Positions 15,001-25,677 of a stretch of DNA of 64,000 nt are shown here, one piece after another. The notes under the pieces are model-generated. The model was not told where the DNA came from and did no database searches. It saw nothing but the letters and a program-made list of their open reading frames with translations. The position numbers and the translations under genes are program-made. Positions within the stretch are counted from its first letter, which is position 1, and each line of letters begins with the position of its first letter. The stretch covers positions 33,835,950 through 33,899,949 of the forward strand of contig OX424569.1 of the NCBI GenBank assembly GCA_949152475.1. Direction: 5' to 3'. The DNA is from Terebella lapidaria (Eukaryota > Annelida > Polychaeta > Terebellida > Terebellidae).

Positions 15001-18000
15001 AGGATAGAACAGGAGCCTGTCCTAGTACAAGGGCTCTGAAGGAACCTGAAGCTGCCAGCATGTATGGATCAGAAGGCTGTCCCAGTACAAGGGCTCCGAG
15101 GGAACCTGATGCTGCCAGCATGTATGGAACAGAAGCCTGTCCCAGTACAAGGGCTCTGAGGGAACCTGAAGCTGCCAAAGGATAGAACAGGAGCCTGTCC
15201 TAGTACAAGGGCTCCGAAGGAACCTGAAGCTGCCAGCATGTATGGAACAGAAGCCTGTCCCAGTACAAGGGCTCCGAGGGAACCTGAAGCTGCCAGCATG
15301 TATGGAACAGAAGCCTGTCCCAGTACAAGGGCTCCGAGGGAACCTGAAGCTGCCAAAGGATAGAACAGGAGCCTGTCCTAGTACAAGGGCTCCGAAGGAA
15401 CCTGATGCTGCCAGCATGTATGGAACAGAAGCCTGTCCCAGTACAAGGGCTCCGAGGGAACCTGAAGCTGCCAAAGGATAGAACAGGAGCCTGTCCTAGT
15501 ACAAGGGCTCCGAGGGAACCTGATGCTGCCAGCATGTATGGAACAGAAGCCTGTCCCAGTACAAGGGCTCCATAGGAACCTGAAGCTGCCAGCATGTATG
15601 GAACAGAAGCCTGTCCCAGTACAAGGGCTCCAAGGGAACCTGAAGCTGCCAGCATGTATGGAACAGAAGCCTGTCCCACTACAAGGGCTCCGAAGGAACC
15701 TGAAGCTGCCAGCATGTATGGAACAGAAGCCAGTCCCAGTACAAGGGCTCCGAGGGAACCTGAAGCTGCCAGCATGTATGGAACAGAAGCCTGTCCCAGT
15801 ACAAGGGCTCCGAGGGAACCTGAAGCTGCCAAAGGATAGAACAGGAGCCTGTCCTAGTACAAGGGCTCCGAGGGAACCTGAAGCTGCCAGCATGTATGGA
15901 ACAGGAGCCTGTCCTAGTACAAGGGCTCCGAGGGAACCTGAAGCTGCCAGCATGTATGGAACAGAAGCCTGTCCCAGTACAAGGGCTCCGAGGGAACCTG
16001 AAGCTGTCAGCATGTATGGAACAGAAGCCTGTCCCAGTACAAGGGCTCCGAGGGAACCTGAAGCTGCCAAAGGATAGAACAGAAGCCTGTCCCAGTACAA
16101 GGGCTCCAAGGGAACCTGAAGGTGCCAAAGGATAGAACAGAAGCCTGTCCCAGTACAAGGGCTCCAAGGGAACCTGAACCTGCCAAAGGATAGAACAGAA
16201 GCCTGTCCCAGTACAAGGGCTCCGAGGGAACCTGAAGCTGCCAAAGGATAGAACAGAAGCCTGTCCCAGTACAAGGGCTCCGAGGGAACCTGAAGCTGCC
16301 AGCATGTATGGAACAGAAGCCTGTCCCAGTACAAGGGCTCCGAGGGAACCTGAAGCTGGCAAAGGATAGAACAGAAGCCTGTCCCAGTACAAGGGCTCCA
16401 AGGGAACCTGAAGCTGGCATAGGATAGAACAGAAGCCTGTCCCAGTACAAGGGCTCCGAGGGAACCTGAAGCTGCCAAAGGATAGAACAGAAGCCTGTCC
16501 CAGTACAAGGGCTCCGAGGGAACCTGAAGCTGCCAGCATGTATGGAACAGAAGCCTGTCCGAGTACAAGGGCTCCGAGGGAACCTGAAGCTGCCAGCATG
16601 TATGGAACAGAAGCCTGTCCCAGTACAAGGGCTCCGAGGGAACCTGAAGCTGCCAGCATGTATGGAACAGAAGCCTGTCCCAGTACAAGGGCTCCAAGGG
16701 AACCTGAAGCTGCCAGCATGTATGGAACAGAAGCCTGTCCCAGTACAAGGGCTCCAAGGGAACCTGAAGCTGCCAGCATGTATGGAACAGAAGCCTCTCC
16801 CAGTACAAGGGCTCCGAGGGAACCTGAAGCTGCCAGCATGTATGGAACAGAAGCCTGTCCCAGTACAAGGGCTCCGAGGGAACCTGAAGCTGCCAGCATG
16901 TATGGAACAGAAGCCTCTCCCAGTACAAGGGCTCCGAGGGAACCTGAAGCTGCCAAAGGATAGAACAGAAGCCTGTCCCGGTACAAGGGCTCCAAGGGAA
17001 CCTGAAGCTGCCAGCATGTATGGAACAGAAGCCTCTCCCAGTACAAGGGCTCCGAGGGAACCTGAAGCTGCCAGCATGTATGGAACAGAAGCCTGTCCCA
17101 GTACAAGGGCTCCGAGGGAACCTGAAGCTGCCAGCATGTATGGAACTGAAGCCTCTCCCAGTACAAGGGCTCCGATGGAACCTGAAGCTGCCAGCATGTA
17201 TGGAACAGAAGCCTGTCCCAGTACAAGGGCTCCAAGGGAACCTGAAGCTGCCAAAGGATAGAACAGAAGCCTGTCCCAGTACAAGGGCTCCAAGGGAACC
17301 TGAAGCTGCCAGCATGTATGGAACAGAAGCCTGTCCCAGTACAAGGGCTCCGAGGGAACCTGAAGCTGCCAGCATGTATGGAACAGCAGCCTGTCCCAGT
17401 ACAAGGGCTCCGAGGGAACCTGAAGCTGCCAGCATGTATGGAACAGAAGCCTGTCCCAGTACAAGGGCTCCAAGGGAACCTGAAGCTGCCAGCATGTATG
17501 GAACAGCAGCCTGTCCCAGTACAAGGGCTCCGAGGGAACCTGAAGCTGCCAAAGGATAGAACAGCAGCCTGTCCCAGTACAAGGGCTCCGAGGGAACCTG
17601 AAGCTGCCAGCATGTATGGAACAGCAGCCTGTCCCAGTACAAGGGCTCCAAGGGAACCTGAAGCTGCCAGCATGTATGGAACAGAAGCCTGTCCCAGTAC
17701 AAGGGCTCCGAGGGAACCTGAAGCTGCCAAAGGATAGAACAGCAGCCTGTCCCAGTACAAGGGCTCCGAGGGAACCTGAAGCTGCCAGCATGTATGGAAC
17801 AGCAGCCTGTCCCAGTACAAGGGCTCCGAGGGAACCTGAAGCTGCCAGCATGTATGGAACAGCAGCCTGTCCCAGTACAAGGGCTCCGAGGGAACCTGAA
17901 GCTGCCAAAGGATAGAACAGAAGCCTGTCCCAGTACAAGGGCTCCAAGGGAACCTGAAGCTGCCAGCATGTATGGAACAGAAGCCTGTCCCAGTACAAGG

Positions 18001-19613
18001 GCTCCGAGGGAACCTGAAGCTGCCAGCATGTATGGAACAGAAGCGTGTCCTAGTACAAGGGCTCTCAGGGAACCTGAAGCTGCCAGCATGTACGGAACAG
18101 AAGCCTGTCCCAGTACAAGGGCTCCAAGGGAACCTGATGCTGCCAGCATGTATGGAACAGAAGCCTGTCCCAGTACAAGGGCTCTGAGGGAACCTGAAGC
18201 TGCCAGCATGTATGGAACAGAAGCGTGTCCTAGTACAAGGGCTCTCAGGGAACCTGAAGCTGCCAGCATGTATGGAACAGAAGCCTGTCCCAGTACAAGG
18301 GCTCCAAGGGAACCTGATGCTGCCAGCATGTATGGAACAGAAGCCTGTCCTAGTACAAGGGCTCCGAGGGAACCTGAAGCTGCCAGCATGTATGGAACAG
18401 AAACCTGTCCCAGTACAAGGGCTCCAAGGGAACCTGAAGCTGCCAAAGGATAGAACAGCAGCCTGTCCCAGTACAAGGGCTCCGAGGGAACCTGAAGCTG
18501 CCAGCATGTATGGAACAGCAGCCTGTCCCAGTACAAGGGCTCCAAGGGAACCTGAAGCTGCCAGCATGTATGGAACAGAAGCCTGTCCCAGTACAAGGGC
18601 CCCAAGGGAACCTGATGCTGCCAGCATGTATGGAACAGAAGCCTGTCCCAGTACAAGGGCTCCGAGGGAACCTGAAGCTGCCAGCATGTATGGAACAGAA
18701 GCCTGTCCCAGTACAATGGCTCCGAGGGAACCTGAAGCTGCCAGCATGTATGGAACAGAAGCCTGTCCCAGTACAAGGGCTCCGAGGGAACCTGAAGCTG
18801 CCAGCATGTATGGAACAGAAGCCTGTCCCAGTACAAGGGCTCCAAGGGAACCTGAAGCTGCCAGCATGTATGGAACAGAAGCCTGTCCCAGTACAAGGGC
18901 TCCAAGGGAACCTGAACCTGCCAAAGGATAGAACAGAAGCCTGTCCCAGTACAAGGGCTCCCAGGGAACCTGAAGCTGCCAGCATGTATGGAACAGAAGC
19001 CTGTCCCAGTACAAGGGCTCCGAGGGAACCTGAAGCTGCCAGCATGTATGGAACAGAAGCCTGTCCCAGTACAAGGGCTCCAAGGGAACCTGAACCTGCC
19101 AAAGGATAGAACAGAAGCCTGTCCCAGTACAAGGGCTCCCAGGGAACCTGAAGCTGCCAGCATGTATGGAACAGAAGCCTGTCCCAGTACAAGGGCTCCG
19201 AGGGAACCTGAAGCTGCCAGCATGTATGGAACAGCAGCCTGTCCCAGTACAAGGGCTCCGAGGGAACCTGAAGCTGCCAGCATGTATGGAACAGAAGCCT
19301 GTCCCACTACAAGGGCTCCGAGGGAACCTGAAGCTGCCAAAGGATAGAACAGAAGCCTGTTCCAGTACAAGGGCTCCGAGGGAACCTGAAGCTGCCAAAG
19401 GATAGAACAGGAGCCTGTCCCAGTACAAGGGCCCCAAGGGAACCTGAAGCTGCCAGCATGTATAGAACAGAAGCCTGTCCCAGTACAAGGGCTCCGAGGG
19501 AACCTGAAGCTGCCAGCATGTATGGAACAGAAGCCTGTCCCAGTACAAGGGCTCCGAGGGAACCTGAAGCTGCCAGCATGTATGGAACAGAAGCCTGTCC
19601 CAGTACAAGGGCT
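1..19613. repeat. 60-bp satellite array, about 327 copies, truncated by left edge
   Basis: A continuous head-to-tail array of a 60-bp unit carrying the landmarks TACAAGGGCTCC, GGGAACCTGAAGCTGCC, AGCATGTATGGAACAGAAG and CCTGTCCCAG. A recurrent 58-bp variant replaces AGCATGTATGG with AAAGGATAG. Copies differ by a few substitutions (CCGAGG/CCAAGG/CCCAGG, GAAGCC/GAAGCA/GAAGAG, GAACCTGATG). The array runs from base 1 to about 19613 and then breaks abruptly into unique sequence. Because 60 is divisible by three and the minus strand of the unit has no stop in any frame, very long open frames appear on the minus strand; these track the repeat, not a gene. No promoter, splice signal or conserved domain was seen. 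Confidence 0.97.
5040..11935. repeat. Higher-order duplication inside the 60-bp satellite
   Basis: Rare variants mark copied blocks. A unit with CATTATGG (2-bp deletion) occurs at about 6108, 7537, 9864, 10041 and 11412. The variant GCGTGTCCTAG with GGGCTCTCAGG follows the copies at 6108 and 10041, while ACGTGTCCTAG with GGGATCTCAGG follows those at 7537 and 11412. The stretch from about 5040 to 8060 therefore reappears at about 8740 to 11935, with a few units gained or lost. This implies unequal exchange or amplification of multi-kilobase blocks on top of single-unit turnover. Confidence 0.8.
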
Positions 19614-19940
19614 TCTACTCTATGACTGGTCTCCCATGCTGAGTACAGTTCCGAGTTAAACATGTATCACACTCTGAGGTTGTCAAGAAAATTGTATGTA
19701 CCTCATATAGAAAACATCATCATTGAATAAGCTCCATATCTAAAACCATGTAAACACTGTTAAAATGGCTGAAATGTGTGGATTTTCTAAAAATTATCCT
19801 GTGTTTGGGAGTTACTTTGGGACAATTTCAACTCTTGTTAGTACTCAAATTGTGCACTCATGTCACCATCTAAGCCTCGCCTAAAGGCGCGGCCCAGATT
19901 TGGTGACACTTGTGCCGAGATAAATGTACAATGTATACAT
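19614..19940. other. Unique sequence between satellite and IR element
   Basis: A+T-rich sequence with no gene-like open frame. It marks the right boundary of the 60-bp satellite. I see nothing else in it. Confidence 0.6.
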
Positions 19941-20332
19941 GAGGCCATGTTGTTTTCTTTATTTGTTTCCCGTCAACTTTTTTTTCGCAAAGTACCAGCG
20001 CGCCAGGAAAAAAAAAAAACAGAAAAAAAAACACACACGTTTATTATCACGATATAATCTTAATTCACAGTGTATTTCATGCCAAAAATGTAAAATGAAT
20101 GGTATTTGATCATTTGCTAAGCTATTAAGTACTTTATTGATATAAAACAGAGGGAAAATCAGCAAAATGGAAACCAGTCACATTCGTTATCGATGTTCAG
20201 TGTTTTCGGGGATAAAAAACACTGAGCTTTTGGAGAAAAACGACCAAAAAGTTTGTGTTTTCTTCTCGAAATAATTGCTATTTTCACCCGCCCGCTGACG
20301 GGAAACAAATAAAAAACAACAACACAGCCTGA
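19941..20332. mobile_element. Candidate MITE with ~28-bp inverted ends
   Basis: The stretch TTTATTTGTTTCCCGTCA near 19958-19975 is mirrored by TGACGGGAAACAAATAAA at 20296-20313. The similarity continues outward through GTTGTT and an AGGC block on both sides. The interior is A+T-rich and has no coding capacity. It lies just beyond the predicted 3' end of the IQCC-like gene. Target duplications were not clear, so the exact ends and the superfamily are uncertain. Confidence 0.45.
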
Positions 20333-20374
20333 CAGAAAGACATACATAACAACAACACTTATTTAGTTCATGTT

Positions 20375-20380
20375 TTTATT
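20375..20380 (-). promoter_or_regulatory. Candidate polyadenylation signal AATAAA
   Basis: TTTATT on the plus strand reads AATAAA on the minus strand, about 340 bases downstream of the IQCC-like stop codon. It is the nearest canonical signal at a reasonable 3' UTR distance. A U-rich tract (minus strand A-rich) adjoins it, so the assignment is tentative. Confidence 0.4.
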
Positions 20381-20719
20381 CCAATTTTTTTTTTTTTAAT
20401 TTCAGCAAAAAACAAAAAAACGAGTGTCATTGTGTCAATGCTCCATGATCAATCACAACAGGAATCACTATGAGAGGCTACAGTATAAAAATATACATTT
20501 TATGTACATAAAATATCTCTTTCATGATGTACAAGACTCAGTCCGGTGTGGCTAAGACACATGTATGTCTTGTTTCAGTCGAAGATACTGAAAAACATAA
20601 AACATTACCAAATAATCTATCACAAGCCACATAAGATATGCTGCTATCAAATCACAGATAAATAAGAAATTCACACCTGCCCAGATATCATAGATGATGA
20701 TGGACACACTGGAATATAA

Positions 20720-20832
20720 TCATTTGTAGTTTTTGTGACTTGCCTGTTTACGACTTTCAATAGCTTGTTGAACCCACATCAACTCCAATAAAATCTGCTT
20801 TTTCTCTGCTTCAAGTTCGCTGGGTGACACTC
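20720..20832 (-). CDS. IQCC-like exon 3 (C-terminal helix and stop)
   Basis: This 113-nt exon has acceptor CTTTTAG|GAGTG. It continues ...ADVTG into VSPSELEAEKK and ILLELMWVQQAIESRK, ending at TGA. The preceding intron is 339 nt. Confidence 0.82.
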
Positions 20833-23800
20833 CTAAAAGCATGTCATTTATTATTTATTAAGAGGATTTATGAGTAAAATTGTGCTACATTATTGTGTAT
20901 TTTTTTCACATGCATCGGGCTAAAACAATCAGTTACATGTACACTGACAGGGATAGCGGACTCTCAGAGCAGTTCATTTATAACAATGAAGCACTAAGTT
21001 CAGAATCACTCAATAATGTAAAACAAAAACAGGATTATGGGTAATATTATGTTACATGTAATTGTAAACATTAGCAATAAACATGATAACCTGGGCCAAT
21101 ACATGTACTGAATACTGGCTTTCTACCATTGTATACACGATTATAACATGGTATACCAAGACTGAAATCACCTGTAACATCTGCCCAAAGTGTTGTGTCT
21201 TCATCAGTTTTCACCTGATCTGGAATTTGCAGCTTATCATCATCATCATTCCCTGTATTGTCTGGCGTAACCATAGTAACCACCTTGCCGACAACTTCAG
21301 TCTCTTCCCCAGAATTAACTTTCACATTATCCAACTCGGAGCTTGAATCCTGCTCATGGGTATTGTTGGTGATATTTTGTTGTTTCTGGCCCGATTTCCA
21401 GCATTTATTCAAGCTCTCAATAACAGCAATATCCAGATGTTGGCTTGTTGAGTCCTCTTCAAGATCTTTCAGTAAGTCATTGTAGGCCTGTGCAACAGAC
21501 TTCATCTTAAGCCTGACAACTGTTCCTCGCCATAACGCCTGGAATCATTATCAGTTAGGTAACATGATGTTCAAAATGTATATACTCAAGTTCAACACAA
21601 AACCTCATATGATTTTTGGCCATAACTCTGTTAACTTCTATTTCAATTTTCAAGATAGTATTTTGAAATTTGGTGGAAAGATACTGTACTATCTTTTATG
21701 CCAAATGGAAACAAACAAAATTTCAAATTGATCCGACCATCCTAAAGGAAGTTATGGCTAAAAATTATATGACTCATATAATCCTAGTTCAGCCCAATAA
21801 CAGAGTTAAGTGCTAGTCCCTTCCTGAGCCGACAACAGTATTCACCTGACACCCTGTCACAGGGGACACCCGAAAACGAGTTTCAAGTTCCAAGTTCCGA
21901 GTTTCAAGTTCCAAGTTCCGAGTTCCAAGCTCCAAGTTCCGCATTTAAAGTCCCAAGAAAGTACTGTTATCGTTTTTATATTTCTGCATCGGGTCTCTCC
22001 AACTCATTAAATCACTTTCTTGTGCCACCTCTCAACATCTGTTCAATATCACAAAATCGAAAATTAACCTTCCAAGCTGACGCCTGGTACGCGCGGACCT
22101 CAGAGTGCCATGCGGGTATGATTTGAAATTTCGGATAGTTTGCGGATTTGGGTGTGTTTTTCGTTCAAATCTATTTAGTTCAAATGTATTTTTATATCAT
22201 TTCTATATTTTACATTCACAAAATTAAATACAAATTGTGGCGATTTTGCCCTAAGCACGCGGCAGGTGATTGTAAACATAAATGCCATTTATGTGGCCTT
22301 TCCGTACTTGGCCTTGTTTTGACACGCTCGGTTCGAGCGTGCGTTGCCACGGCGACGCATTGTAATTTACGCTCCAGTAAACTATAACAATGGATCGATT
22401 AGACCTCGCGTGCGCCCTACAGCTTGTGGTGTATTATATATATACTGGAAGCGACTCGATCGAGGAGATTGTCCGAGAGATCGAGACTAGGACGCACACG
22501 AGGCTCGCCATGAGCTTTGTGTTCCCTGGGTCTGAGTAGAGGGCTCCTAGAGCCCTGGGGACGATTTCCATGGGGAGGCCCGGGCTGGGAGAGACAAGTT
22601 GCTGACTCGGGGGCGTACGCCCTGTGGATCGCCAGTTCTCTCCCTTCCCGGGACGGGTGACAGAGGCTCTGGCCAGCATGTCGGACTGTACGGGGTTCCG
22701 TCCCCGAGGCAGACCGCGGCTCGCCAGGCCCCGCCAGTTAACACCGTAGGGATGAACTAGTTTCTGAACGGTGTCCGTAGGCCTGGGAGTGTCGGGTGGG
22801 CTGTTACCTGGTTACCGTTAATGCTGAAGTAGTTACCGTGTCCGCAGCGACCTCCGGTGAGCGGCCCTGCCGCAAGTATCCGGAATAGCGGATGCGCGTC
22901 CGCAAGGACTCGGATGAGAGAGGACTATCCTCGAGGATCCCGAAGAGCGGACGGTAGTCAATAACTTTACACAAATGATGGGAAAATTGAATACAAAGGG
23001 GAATGAAAATAATACTTATTGCATTATGACAGAATAAATTCGGATCTTGTCAATTTCTTTCATTAAATAATTATTCAGGCATCACCAACGAACTATGCTG
23101 TGGATGACTGAACAAATATTTAATAGAAGAAGTTGATATTTATCATTTATTCGAACGTACATATAGTGGTGCTGCGCCTTTAAACTGACGCCATGATCCC
23201 TCGTCTCTTTTAGACTCAATGTTCAAAGAACTCCTGAAAAAGCGTGGCATGTGTAGAAATACCGTAAAACTTCTAAAAGACGCCGGATTTCAAATAGACG
23301 CGGGGTTCTAATAGACGCTGGGGGTTCAGGTATACTGAAATTAATAGGCGCCGGGTTCTAATAGACGCCGGATCTACGTACATTGTGTAACATAACAACG
23401 TATAGATACTAATATCGACAACGTCAAGTTCAACGCGTCCCAGTCGGGAATTTCCAGCTTTTAATATCTAAACTGTCGTCCGATTTGTCATATCGTAATA
23501 CAGGCCTCGCCAATTCCAATAAAAGCCGGGTCCAGACAACGACTGAAATCAATAAACGCCGGGTTCTAATAGACGCCGGGTCTAGAGTGTAACTGAAATC
23601 AATTGACGCCCGGGCGTTTATTAGAAGTTTTACGGTACTGACTGAACATCGACGACACCTTTTTCTTAGAACTTTAAACGCGGAACTTGGAACTTGGAAC
23701 TCGGAACTTGGAACTCGGAACTTGGAACTTGGAACTCGTTTTCGGGTGTCCCCTGTCACAGTGGGTCAGGATTTATGAACTTATTTCAGAACAAAATATG

Positions 23801-24616
23801 GTTTTAATGCATGAAATACACAATGTGTATCATTTTCTTCCCATCTCAGTTGTTTCCAACGATTTATGTCCCTCAATTTTGAGTTAAATCCATACTTTGT
23901 CACTTGACAGCTGTTTGTTTACATTGTCATCATGGTGCAGTTTTGTTATGCTACAAAGCTGCCACTCAAATTAGCCAATCAGCGAGCATCATGCAATCAG
24001 CTGATGATGGGTGTGATGTCATAATCTGGGAAATATCCCCTTTTGGTACTTTTGGCGCCAAATCTTAGCTTGAAACATTCTAGCCTGTGGTGCAATAGGG
24101 CTCTGCCCGTGAATAGTGCTAGAATCAACGGAGAGGGGAAGAAAATGATACACAATATGTATTCCAGGCATTCAATACATGCTTTGTTCTGATATAAGTT
24201 CACAAATCCTGACCCACTGTGACAGGGTGTCAGGCAAAAACCGTTGTCGGCTCAGGAAGGGACTAGCACTTAACTCTGTTATTGGGCTGAACTAATATAA
24301 TCCTCATATTATGAGGGTTTGTGTTGAACTTGACTTAAGTTTAGATATTTATTATAAATACGGTTCTAGTCATTGTGCAGATTATGATTATGAATGTATA
24401 TGATTTGACACTACAGTACCAGTACTTCCACTGATAAATTTATATACAAAATATTTACGGCTTAGATATTATTATTGAAACGTTATGATTTTCTCCATGA
24501 TTAAATTCACTGCTAGGTCCGAATGATGTTATGGTGCTGAAAATGGCTCAAACCTGTAATTTTACTAAAGAATTGACGTCGATGTACAACGTCCTTCCCT
24601 CAAAGTAGACCTCCAT
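20720..24616 (-). CDS. IQCC-like IQ-motif protein, complete, 3 exons, 180 aa
   Basis: Three minus-strand exons (24616-24554, 21538-21172, 20832-20720) join with GT-AG introns and matching phases (0, then 1) into 180 residues. The protein begins MEVYFEGRTLYIDV. The motif VKLQALWRGTVVRLKMK at residues about 18-34 spans the first splice junction and is an incomplete IQ motif (LQxxxRGxxxR), a calmodulin-type binding site. The middle is acidic and low in complexity (DNTGNDDDDK). The C-terminal helix ILLELMWVQQAIESRK near residues 158-173 resembles the conserved block I recall from IQCC (IQ domain-containing protein C). The same order, IQ motif at the N-terminus and this helix near the C-terminus, supports that family. 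Vertebrate IQCC is longer as I recall it. No enzymatic domain is visible. The gene is divergent from the OXR1-like gene. Existence of the gene is strongly supported; the family name is moderately supported. Confidence 0.82.
21172..21538 (-). CDS. IQCC-like exon 2
   Basis: This 367-nt exon has acceptor GATTCCAG|GCG and donor TTACAG|GTGATT. It opens with ALWRGTVVRLKMK, completing the IQ motif, followed by a coiled-coil-like stretch (AQAYNDLLKDLEED) and an acidic linker. It ends in phase 1. Confidence 0.85.
21605..21772. mobile_element. Short palindromic MITE nested in left arm
   Basis: Ends TCATATGATTTTTGGC and its near mirror GCTAAAAATTATATGA form imperfect inverted repeats that continue inward as CATAACTC/GAAGTTATG. 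The right arm lacks this block at the corresponding point, so it is a later insertion. It is about 168 bp and non-coding. Confidence 0.65.
21849..21869. other. Excision-type footprint of the 477-bp MITE
   Basis: The left arm reads GACA-CCCTGTCACAGGG-GACA. The right arm has the same flanks (TGTC on its strand) but with a 477-bp element between them whose ends are CCCTGTCACAG and CTGTGACAGGG. The 13-bp core therefore looks like fused terminal stubs left after loss of the element's interior. Confidence 0.6.
21880..21945. repeat. Heptamer minisatellite (AAGTTCC/GAGTTCC)
   Basis: About nine tandem copies of a 7-bp unit alternate CAAGTTC and CGAGTTC. The reverse complement is present at 23691-23738 in the opposite arm, so the two could form a long hairpin. 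Confidence 0.8.
22330..22960. other. GC-rich segment of unknown origin
   Basis: This roughly 630-bp block is markedly richer in G+C and CpG than its A+T-rich surroundings. It contains a 49-codon plus-strand open frame at 22390-22539 (MDRLDLACALQLVV...SFVFPGSE) that matches nothing I recognise. The segment could be the core of the inverted-repeat element or a CpG-rich regulatory region within the intron. Confidence 0.35.
23262..23635. mobile_element. TA-flanked MITE with CCGTAAAACTTCTAA ends
   Basis: The inverted termini CCGTAAAACTTCTAA and TTAGAAGTTTTACGG are each flanked by TA (23260-23261, 23636-23637). The interior repeats phrases such as GACGCCGGGTTCTAATAGACGCC. The TA duplication fits Tc1/mariner-type integration. 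It is 374 bp and non-coding. Confidence 0.75.
23691..23738. repeat. Inverted copy of the heptamer minisatellite
   Basis: Tandem GGAACTT/GGAACTC heptamers are the reverse complement of 21880-21945 and belong to the right arm of the large inverted repeat. Confidence 0.8.
23751..24227. mobile_element. 477-bp MITE nested in right arm, TGTC duplication
   Basis: Inverted termini of about 95 bp begin CCCTGTCACAGTGGGTCAGG and are followed inside by matching stretches such as GAACAAA and GTGTATCATTTTCTTCCC on both ends. It is flanked by TGTC at 23747-23750 and 24228-24231. The interior is non-coding. The opposite arm of the host inverted repeat keeps only a 13-bp stub at the same site. Confidence 0.75.
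24554..24616 (-). CDS. IQCC-like exon 1 (start codon, first half of IQ motif)
   Basis: This 63-nt exon encodes 21 residues, starting at the ATG in GGGAATGGAGG and ending VKLQ. The donor reads ACAG|GTTTGA on the minus strand, phase 0. The start was chosen because it is the only ATG that reads in frame into the IQ motif here. Any 5' UTR exon is unseen. Confidence 0.75.
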
Positions 24617-24936
24617 TCCCTAATTCCTACAGAAAACGTTGATATTTTCCATTTTCGTGTGGAATTCTTCACCAAATCGACCAAGTTGTTTATCTTGTAA
24701 ACTTCCGGTCAATAACTCGAAACACGTGGCAACGAATGCTCAATTTGACAGTTGAAGCCGTTTCAACGAGTTTCTTTATATCTCCAAATTGCCCTAATTT
24801 TCGATAATTCTGCCATAATAATCGATACCTATCACATATAAAGGCATATTCAAGCTCTTGTGTAACCATTTGTGTCAAATCATAGGTCAGAAATAACATT
24901 TCGAGGTATCTTTTCATGTGGCGAAATGTTGTCACA

Positions 24937-24944
24937 TGACGTCA
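24937..24944. promoter_or_regulatory. CRE palindrome TGACGTCA
   Basis: A full 8-bp cAMP-response element consensus, as bound by CREB/ATF factors. It lies 321 bases upstream of the IQCC-like ATG and about 1.4 kb before the first recognised OXR1-like exon. Function is inferred only from motif and position. Confidence 0.45.
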
Positions 24945-25677
24945 CTTCATTAGCCTCACTTTGGAGTTCTCATCAAAATGTGAGGAGGAAGCAAATCGAT
25001 GAAAAACACGAAGAAACCAGTTTACTTTGAATTTTTAGGTGAATATCAGGACTATGTGAGGGCAACATTGTGCAAAGAAGCCTTGAATTATTTGGCAGTT
25101 TCCTGGCTTTGTGTATTGTAGCCTTGTCGGTCGCATTTGGATAATCTGCACATGTCAACAAACTGGACTGTCCACTGGCACTGCCCTGGCACTGAAGTGC
25201 TCGCAGTGCTGAACACTGACACCTGCTCACTGCACATTCGTATCTAAATATGGACCTGACAACTCAACCGCTTAATAATACTCAGATTTTTGAAACTCGT
25301 TTGATGATATTATGAAAGAATGATGCCGATCTGTCCATGCACAGCCCATTGATTACTGTGCAAGCGATGTATTTGAATATACATCATATTGCATGCCCAC
25401 AGTTTAATTCTCGCTAAATGATTGATACCAGTGTTGTCAAGTCACCAGAGACTGATTGCCAAATTCCGATTTATCCTGGCAGCTAATCGGTGAAACCATG
25501 CGGGGAAAATGGCGACAGAATGACAACATGCAACTGTGGGGTGATACAGGCACTGGACAGATCTGCTACAGCTCAGGAGATTCAACCTGCAAGCAAAAAC
25601 CTTGCTGTAATTGATTCAAACTTGAGATTTCCGTCGTCTTGTTTAGGATCCACCAAACTCACGACCATACTTGTATA

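Larger units (their letters stand above)
21586..24333. mobile_element. Large interrupted inverted repeat in IQCC-like intron 1
   Basis: The left arm (about 21586-21960) and right arm (about 23661-23750 plus 24228-24333) are reverse complements. Shared blocks include CAAGTTCAACACAAA, AGTTCAGCCCAATAACAGAG, TAAGTGCTAGTCCCTTCC, GAGCCGACAACAG, CCGAAAACGAG and heptamers of AAGTTCC type. Each arm is interrupted by a different MITE (21605-21772 in the left, 23751-24227 in the right), and the core holds a third (23262-23635) and a GC-rich segment. The size and structure suggest an old DNA transposon or foldback element, inserted in the antisense gene's intron. No transposase was recognised. Confidence 0.7.

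Noticed and set aside
15378-19370. 1330-codon minus-strand open frame
   Set aside because: It lies wholly in the 60-bp satellite and exists because the unit lacks stops in all minus frames; it switches frame at each 58-bp unit.
24690-24935. 81-codon minus frame upstream of the IQCC-like gene
   Set aside because: It ends before the IQCC-like start and has no familiar motif; it may be 5' UTR or promoter sequence.
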